From positions 1,488,001 through 1,552,000 of the forward strand of contig JAODUP010000006.1 of NCBI GenBank assembly GCA_025642065.1: a stretch of 64,000 bases of DNA, in the 5' to 3' direction. The notes beneath the pieces were generated by a model that was not told where the DNA came from, made no database searches, and saw only the letters and a program-made list of their open reading frames with translations. The stretch comes from Paralvinella palmiformis. Taxonomy: Eukaryota; Annelida; Polychaeta; Terebellida; Alvinellidae. This document shows, piece by piece, positions 56,863-64,000 of this stretch (position 1 is its first letter; every line of letters starts with the position of its first letter). The translations under genes were made by a program, and so were the position numbers.

Positions 56863-56981
56863 AACATTTTAAATCTCAGTTAGCAATAGACATATAACTG
56901 AAAATTTCAGGAATATTTAATTAAAAACTGACCTTTAAAGACAGTGACTATTGGGTTATATAGATTATATAGTATTGCTTT
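56863..56981 (+). repeat. 120-bp direct repeat, right copy
   Basis: Second copy of 55741-55860. The pair brackets R2 copy C with a spacing of 1122 bp. Confidence 0.9.
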
Positions 56982-57020
56982 GAAGAAAGAAAATAGCTGC
57001 TTAGAAAATTAATCTAATAA

Positions 57021-57336
57021 TAGCAATTAAGCTAAACAGTTTTAATAGTAGTCGCTTCATGACGCCTGCCCGTTGTAAAAACTGATCTTTGAAGACAGTG
57101 ACAATTGGGTTATATAGTTTATATAGTATTGCTTTGAAGAAAGATACAGCAATTGAAAAATAGCTATAAATAGGGCTGCTTAGGTAATTAAGCTAAACAT
57201 TCTCACTACTGCCGTGATCTGACTTGGGTGTTCTACTCCCAAACTCCACGGCTGTAGGTGATTCGCTTTTTGTTTTTGCTTGGCGGCTTAGGGACTGGTG
57301 AGACATTACACATGTCTCAGCAAGAAAAGTCGCCAC
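57021..57336 (+). repeat. R1 partial copy (316-bp direct repeat, left)
   Basis: 'tagcaattaagctaaacagt' to 'aagaaaagtcgccac', the same length as and nearly identical to 58113-58428. The minus frame 57474-57193 is a by-product of the repeat. Confidence 0.88.
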
Positions 57337-57859
57337 TCTGGATTCAGTCCCCTGAAGAAACGTCCAGAGTTTGAATTCACGGTTCGAGATTCTCTGTGCC
57401 TGTGCCTTATTATACACAGCTAAAACACACATTGCCCGTGCCAGAGATTGAGGTTCGTGTTTTCTTTTTACCAATTTTGTAATATTTGATATAAAGGGTT
57501 AGTGACGAGTAGGTCATAGAATTTATTGGATTTGTATGCTTATGAGGTATTTGACCCTCCAGCAAATATCACAAGGCATATTATGCTGCGGTTGAGAAAG
57601 TTCCGTTTTCTATGCGTGGAGATTATATTTCCATGCATTCAAGAAAAAGTTGATCTAGAGCTGTATAATCCATGTACTATTTGCGTCTTTGGAGGCACGC
57701 CGTTTAAGTGTTTGGTTTGGTTATCCAGCATTTAAATGACTGTAGCAGGCACAGTACGCTCTTAAAGCATTATAAGTACTCCTGACTCAGGAATAGAAAC
57801 ACTGCATCGCATCTCGAGCGGTGGCATTGGACACGGCTCGCGCGGTTGGTGTGTTTTAT
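57337..57859. other. No gene recognised
   Basis: Holds an R2-tail-like 'ctgtgcctgtgccttatt...aacacacattgcccgtgcc' at 57388-57445, then unique sequence with a 69-codon plus frame (57526-57735) without a domain. Confidence 0.45.
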
Positions 57860-58440
57860 ATAACAAGTTTAGTTGCATATAAAATTCACCTTGGTTGTAT
57901 GTGGGAATAAAATTATCTTTCCTAGGTCCAGTTATGTCCCAGTTTGTACTATGACATTCAAGATTAGCTCTAATCTGCTTGTCATAAATAACATTTAAGA
58001 ACTACAATAGTTAGAATAGCAGACTTTAGGTCAGGTTTGAAAATAATTCAAACAGTACGGAAGCTATGACGCGCTATTACGGTCTGCTTCAGCGCAGATG
58101 TCAGTCTTTTAATAGCAATTAAGCTAAACAGTTTTAATAGTAGTCGCTTCATGACGCCTGCCCGTTGTAAAAACTGATCTTTGAAGACAGTGACAATTGG
58201 GTTGTATGGTTTATATAGTATTGCTTTGAAGAAAGATACAGCAATTGAAAAATAGCTATAAATAGGGCTGCTTAGGTAATTAATCTAAACATTCTCACTA
58301 CTGCCGTGATCTGACTTGGGTGTTCTACTCCCAAACTCCACGGCTGTAGGTGATTCGCTTTTTGTTTTTGCTTGGCGGCTTAGGGACTGGTGAGACATTA
58401 CACATGTCTCAGCAAGAAAAGTCGCCACGAGATTATCTGT
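57860..58440 (+). repeat. Dispersed repeat R1, copy B (full)
   Basis: Full-length R1: 'tagttgcatataaaattcac', 'taggtccagttatgtccc', 'ggtctgcttcagcgcagatg', 'gacgcctgcccgttgta' and so on to 'gtcgccac'. It is followed by a CA-rich tract to about 58620. Confidence 0.85.
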
Positions 58441-59294
58441 GCCTGATTATACACAGCTAAAACACACACATACACACACACATTAAGGATAACAAGGACA
58501 CGTACACACATAAACAAACACACATATATATATATGAACACACCAACACGCAAACACGAACATATATACACACACATACATATACACACAAATTCACTCG
58601 CACGTACTCACTCACAGGCACACACACCGCGATTTCGCCTATGCTATGTTTACAGTGTTTGCTACTGTAAAACGAATTAACACGTAGTTACTATTTATTG
58701 TTTCTTGATTAAATCTTTTTGAATCGTAAGTGGTACGAAAGTACACCATTTATTTGAAAATTAACCTCTTCACCTTTTGATATTCATAACGCTAATACAA
58801 AATTGTCTCATGGCTTTCAACGAATATATAACCTTCTTGATTTCAAATCGGATATGAAAACAATTATCGCTCATCTACGAATGATAATAATCAAATCTTA
58901 TTCCAGGGCCGTTTCATGTGTTCCTTCAACACAGTGTTCGAAATAAACGTATAAGTAAAACACTTATAATGTTGTAAAAACCTGACTAGCTAATGCCAAT
59001 ATATGAGCCATCACCCAAAGTGGAATCACCGTCTTATCCCAGATTATACTCTCCTATATTAAGCGTAAATCTAAAACAAAAATGTTAATTTCTAAGTGCA
59101 TGTTAATCTTGTCATGTATAAAAAGGTAACTATTTTATGAAGTAAAGTCGGATAATATTTTACAAGGGTAGAGCGCCCTGTAGAGTAGTTTGTCCTAACT
59201 ACAATCAATGTTAGAATAGCAATAATCCACTACCCTTTTTGTTAATAAAAAATCAGCGTTAAAATATATGCCTACTTTTACGATCAATTTCGAT
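58441..59294. other. CA-rich low complexity, then no gene recognised
   Basis: 58460-58625 is degenerate CA/CATA repeat. The rest is AT-rich spacer. Confidence 0.5.
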
Positions 59295-59302
59295 GTTCGA
59301 AC

Positions 59303-60614
59303 CAGGGTTGGGGTGATTACAGGACCAAGGTAATTGGTTACGATTAGTTGAGAATGATATGATTACGATTACATTCATTATGTATGTAATCTATTCTGAT
59401 TACACTGTAATCACGATTACAATCATGAATACAACGTATATCACACTAAAATGAATGTGATTCTTCATCGATATTCACCGAGTTAAATGTATAATACCGA
59501 TATAAACATGCTACAATGTTTATGTGTTGTTTTGTAAGAACCAGACACAATGGAAATGTACAGCTGACTTTGATGCCATTGTACGACGTTAATTTGTTTT
59601 ACTATTTCTGACATCAATGTTCATCATAGAGCAAAGGGGGAATTAATGCATTTGTGATTAATGCACAGGTATTTATATAGAGCACTTAGATTAGCGCAAA
59701 CTGAGATTAGTAGAAACAATATCAATGGATCGTTAACTCAAGATTACGCCCAGCTTAATCCCTTATCTCACCTGGTCAGCTAAATCAATTAGTAGTGAAA
59801 CATTTGGTAGTGCTTTTATTCCATTGTCTACATCATTTATTACAATCACATCACACAAGCACCACCCAGTTCTGTATTCGACCTTTGATCTCCATCTAAT
59901 GCCCACGTTTGTCATCCCGTATATCGACCGTGGGCCAAAATGTAGCCTAGGTTATGTTCACTAACGCATGCCTTAATTTAATTGACTGCTTGTCATCCGA
60001 CTGCTGACCAATCAGAATAGCCATGCACGATTACTGGGTGGGTGGCTGTCTTGGGCTTAACCGTGTGAAAACAACACTAGTTAATATGAAATGCCTGTTT
60101 AAATGACTTATAATAGCAGCAACATCTGAAGCAGTGTTTCAAAACATTTTCCTTTTATGTTCAGAGAAACAATAAACTGACAAACACTCATGTGCATAAA
60201 TATGACAGATCAGACCACCCCATTGGACTAGTGGATAAGAGAGTGGGGCTTCGTACCCATAGCTCATGCTGTTTGAGAGGCCGAAGGTTCGTATCCCGGC
60301 CGCAACATCATAGTAGGGAGGGGTTTCTAGTCCAACCAGGCAACTGGTAAGGTTTTTTCTCATCCGAACGTTACTTTTATACTAAACTGAGGTGCCACCA
60401 TGTTAAACAACTCCCAGTACAAGTCAATGGGTAAATCAGTTGTTATATTAGCCTTACATACGAAACCATATCTCTGACATGATATAACATGGTAAATAAT
60501 TTAAAAAATGGTGTAATCGTGAAAGTAATCGATTTCTTTGCATCTGTAAATGGCGATTACGGCGATTACTTCAGATCATGTACTCGATTACCGATTATGA
60601 TTACCCTATGCCTG
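59303..60614. mobile_element. hAT-like non-autonomous DNA transposon
   Basis: 1312 bp. Ends: left 'cagggttggggtgattac'; right, reversed, 'caggcatagggtaatc'. It is flanked by 8-bp repeats 'gttcgaac' (59295-59302) and 'gttggaac' (60615-60622), 7 of 8 matching. 8-bp duplications and ends starting CAGGG are typical of hAT. Both subterminal regions (59325-59435 and 60512-60605) are packed with the short motif GTAATC/GATTAC in both orientations, as expected for transposase-binding subterminal repeats. No transposase frame is present. A SINE (family 3) is nested inside. Confidence 0.78.
60205..60415 (+). mobile_element. tRNA-derived SINE, family 3, copy 2 (nested in the hAT-like element)
   Basis: 'gacagatcagaccaccccat', A-box-like 'ggactagtggataagagagt', B-box-like 'gaaggttcgtatcccgg', body 'ggcaactggtaaggtttttt', end 'ctgaggtgccaccatgtt'. 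It matches the minus-strand copy at 696-930 over its whole length. Confidence 0.8.
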
Positions 60615-60713
60615 GTTGGAACTTCATGTTTTACGATGAAGCGAACACACTTGTATTCTATACATGTCACATATACATGAAGACAATTAGTTAGCTTCTT
60701 AAGACCATACAAA

Positions 60714-60842
60714 GTCATAATAAAGGATGGTACGATATAAATATATAATAATATTGTTTTAAATAGTGAAATGAGACTTTTCTTCTTCATAATATGTCAT
60801 AAGAAAGGATGGTACGATATAAATATATAATAATATTGTTTA
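60714..60842. repeat. 45-bp direct repeat, two copies 81 bp apart
   Basis: 'aaaggatggtacgatataaa' plus 'tatataataatattgttt' occurs at about 60720-60761 and 60801-60842 with only the first few bases differing. Confidence 0.9.
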
Positions 60843-61100
60843 TGTGGTTTGTGACAGTACATGTTATTTTGGTGTTGAATAGGTTATTAATTGCCATGTC
60901 AGAAATATCTAGATTAAGCCATGTTCCCCTATTTCTCTATGTTTCTGGTTAGTTATATACATGTCTAAATGACAGTCGTTCTGTGTGTCTATCACTACAT
61001 GTTTATTCGTTTTTATGTATTTTATCTTCCCTTTTACATATCTGTATTTCTATATACCTAACCTTCTGTCTAACTATCTTTCTAGATTTTTATATGCATA
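60843..61100. other. No gene recognised
   Basis: Short pyrimidine-rich spacer leading into the TATC array. Confidence 0.5.
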
Positions 61101-61104
61101 TTGG

Positions 61105-61439
<335 letters not shown>

Positions 61440-61564
61440 TTATCTACTTAAATTATCTGGTTTATTTAAAACATATAATTGGTGTATTATATTGCATGAC
61501 TTAGATAGATGCTAGATATACATAAATATTAGATCGATGTGTTAACCAACTGTATAAAATATAT

Positions 61565-61713
61565 GATTGGCTGACGTTCACCTGTCAATGATGACAAAAC
61601 GACGCTTGTTGGGCGGAGATTTAGACATACTATAAAAGGAAAGCCATTATCCTGTATCAGTAATCGTGACTTTTTAGATAGCTATAGGTTTCTTTATCCC
61701 ACGTGTGTTACGG
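61565..61713 (+). promoter_or_regulatory. Candidate RNA polymerase II promoter and first exon
   Basis: Inverted CCAAT box (gattgg, 61565-61570), GC box (gggcgg, 61611-61616), TATA box (tataaaagg, 61631-61639) and an initiator-like tCAGt at about 61658, 27 bp after the TATA start. A donor-like CG|GTAAAT follows at 61712/61713. Spacing and order match a textbook core promoter. The downstream gene would have to lie beyond the window, since only LINE relics follow. Confidence 0.5.
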
Positions 61714-62234
61714 TAAATCAACACAGAATTAGTCAAGGTTTGTATGGATTATTTAGACTAATCACATTTTCATTATATTTCGATTTTATTCTGTATTAAT
61801 TATCGGTGTGTATCTATTTAATTTTTGGTAATTTCTATAATAGAATCACTGGAATTAACTTTTTCATATTATGATGGCTAATTCTGGTTTCTTGAAATTA
61901 CCTTTGTATTAATAAGATCGTAGCAATCATTTAAAACTATTTCGATAACTAGTTTAGCTTATCTTCAGAAAAATGGCTACACTATCTAAACACTTCTATC
62001 TTTATGGCATGTCGAGGTTTGTTAATGCACTATAAAATCTTCTTTGTCCTCTGTGTAGGTCTTGTAGTTCGCCACTTAGTAAAGTCATCAATGCTAGCAC
62101 AACTGTACTTTTCGTCTCTTCGGATATTTGGTATGCCTTACTGTGTCTGTGCATTATATATTTGCTAGCTTCCTATGTAATCTGACACCGATCAAACCTT
62201 CAGCTCTCCAGATAGTTGTCTACTGAGAGATTAC
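61714..62234. other. No gene recognised
   Basis: AT-rich, possibly intronic if the candidate promoter is real. Confidence 0.4.
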
Positions 62235-62692
62235 CATAGTAGGCAATTTTATTGGAGAATTCCCGCCTAATATTCGTTTTGACGATTATTAAAAGACTAT
62301 TTTTCAAGGATTATTTGAATATACAATGTCTGATTTATCAACAACCGGTAGCTATCACTACCCTTTGCTTACCACTCCGGAACTACAAGTTCAATAAAAT
62401 ATTAGACATAACAATAATGCTACTACTGTTCCGAAATATCCCAGACCAAACTGGTCTGATAATCAAGCAGGTACTTCGTATAGTCGATACCTTATTGATT
62501 GTGCTAAATCTTTACCGACGATCAATTTCGACGGTGTGATTTCCCATTACGAGGCACATAACGTGTTTGATTTTATGTGTGGTGACGTGGTTGCCGTGAT
62601 GCATGAAGCATGTTCGAAGGTAATATCTGATAAACATTGTACCTATAGAGGGAGATTTAAGTCAAATAATTCGTGGAATAAGGATTGTTTGA
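62235..62692 (+). pseudogene. LINE relic, endonuclease-RT linker
   Basis: A plus frame (about 62425-62695) reads PRPNWSDNQAGTSYSRYLID, then HYEAHNVFDFMCGDVVAVMH and WNKDCLNE. This layout (aspartate-rich linker followed by W-x-x-D/E-C) resembles the segment between endonuclease and RT in Jockey/CR1-type LINEs. An upstream stretch in the same phase is broken by stops. The 95-codon frame 62252-62539 is a different phase and is probably spurious. Confidence 0.5.
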
Positions 62693-63800
62693 ATGAATGA
62701 ATGAATGACTTTATTTTCTGAACTGAATACAAATATATACTAACATACACAGATACAGATTCATGAACAGAAGTAAATAATAAATACAATAAGTATACAG
62801 GTGACAGATATAGAAAAGAGTCTACAAGAGACTGTCAGACTCCACTAGACGTAATTAAATGTTGTATGTCTATACATTTATAGGTATAATTTCTACAACT
62901 GATTGTAAGATGTAGTAAATTTGACATAAAAATACTAGTTTATTCCGTGAAGTGATTCTGCCGCCCTGGTGTATTCCCCATAACCTTATCCCACTCATTA
63001 AAAGAATATGCAGCGCCATAAATATATGGGCGAAAAAATAGGATTAGTCATCATAGATATAAGTCTACGAATTTGAGAAAGTGAAGGTGTTTGAATATTG
63101 GTGTTGTATATGCTCTATAGTGTGCTCCTGTAATGATTTCGACACATTTTTTTGCATTTTGATAAATTTTGATAAATGAATATGCCATGCTGCTCTCCAT
63201 AATATAATGTCATAAGTTAAGTATGGATATATGAGAGAGTAATAAAGTGTAGTTAAGTGTCCTTTGGCATGATATGTTTAACTTTATTATTTGCAAAGAA
63301 CCATGTTGATATTTTCTTTTTTATCATTTGAATATGGTCATCCCATTTTAATTTATCATCTATTTACAATCCCAATAATGTTGCACATCTGAATGTTACT
63401 ATTAAATAGTTGAATATCTATGTTGGTGTCTTGTTGCTTATGATACGTGAATAGCTTGTAATTTGTTTTAGATATATTAAGCGAATGTTAGTTGGCTCTA
63501 AACCAATCGGTTAGATTTAGTAGTTCATTATTCATCGTTGAATACAAATAATAATTTATTTTAGAAGATAAATAAACTGGTGTATCATCTGCAAATAATA
63601 TTGACTTAGTTAAGTTTAAACATCTGGGAAGGCCATTAGTATAAACAATGAATAGCAATGGTCCAATTATAGAACCATGTGGAACACCACATTTAATGGT
63701 TTCAGCATGGGAATTACTACCCATATAATGAACAAATTGTTTTCTATTAAAAGGTAGCTGGAGAACCAGTCTAAAGTCTGCCATCTTATGCCATATAAAT
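62690..63800 (-). pseudogene. LINE (Jockey/CR1-like) RT-to-tail copy
   Basis: On the minus strand, frame 63784-63488 contains the RT blocks 'IKCGVPHGSIIGPLLFIVYT' (Q of PQG changed to H) and ILFADDTPVYLSSK, with the FADD catalytic pair kept. Broken C-terminal codons follow to about 63000 (LYYSLIYPYLTYDIILW). The 3' UTR ends with AATAAAG (reverse of 62711-62717) and a (CATT)n tail at 62690-62710. 5'-truncated at about 63800. The tail abuts the plus-strand LINE relic. Confidence 0.82.
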
Positions 63801-64000
63801 CTTACTTTTTCAGATAAATCTAAATATACAGCTATTTTGTACTAGCGATAGGCAGCGATTTTGGTTCAGAATTTTGAAGGCCTGTGGTTGATCTCGGGAG
63901 GGTCACGTCTATCTATGTTACAAGTCTGCGAAAATAGTGTATAAATCTACTTGTAATCAAGCCATGAGTGGCAGCCTAGACTAACTTGCAAGTCAGCTGA
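63801..64000. other. No gene recognised
   Basis: Window edge, no feature supported. Confidence 0.5.

Noticed and set aside
57193..57474. 93-codon minus frame with normal composition
   Set aside because: Lies in repeat R1. The near-identical second copy (58285-58440) differs after 57336 and does not keep the frame, so it is not under coding constraint.

Overview
The window is non-coding, repeat-rich, AT-rich DNA from an animal nuclear genome. It has GT-AG introns, tRNA-derived SINEs, several LINE clades, DNA transposons with 8-bp target duplications, and very many (AT)n, (CA)n and (TATC)n microsatellites. The intact gene resembles the expanded FMRFamide-type receptors of lophotrochozoans, and the LINE and SINE mix fits the same group. 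A mollusc is my best guess. This is inference; no marker gene fixes the species.

Only one convincing protein-coding gene is present: a rhodopsin-family G-protein-coupled receptor at 32575-33756 (+). It reads as one open frame of 393 codons, but positions 32684-32821 behave as a 138-bp stop-free intron, giving a 347-residue receptor. Two dead paralogues share the same exon boundary. One lies at 13910-15195 (+), with a lost start, an in-frame deletion of TM3-TM4 and a LINE 3' end inserted in it. The other lies at 47965-47490 (-), with a stop in exon 1 and a TM2-to-TM6 deletion.

The rest is mobile-element debris. From left to right: SINEs and a LINE RT relic (0.3-2.5 kb); a complete 573-bp P-type miniature element with THAP-like first-exon coding sequence (4.09-4.66 kb); microsatellites and SINE fragments (5-9 kb); a duplicated 222-bp ORF-bearing unit and LINE relics next to receptor pseudogene 1 (12.5-15.9 kb); two SINEs, one with a perfect 15-bp target duplication (16-17.6 kb); a 71-bp tandem repeat (19.6 kb); a 3.4-kb LINE with ORF1, endonuclease and a truncated RT, bounded on both sides by (TA)n arrays (23.4-26.8 kb); two dispersed repeat families, R1 and R2, the latter with an LTR-like TATA/AATAAA layout (29.4-31.5, 52.3-53.2, 55.7-58.4 kb); a cluster of one LINE family (36.7-47.1 kb); a hAT-like element with a nested SINE (59.3-60.6 kb); and two opposed LINE relics (62.2-63.8 kb). 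A possible TATA promoter for a gene running off the right edge is at 61.56-61.72 kb, and an unrecognised two-exon candidate gene is at 45.5-46.0 kb (-).

Coordinates of repeats and relics are read by eye and are good to about 10-30 bp, except where a target duplication or splice site fixes them.
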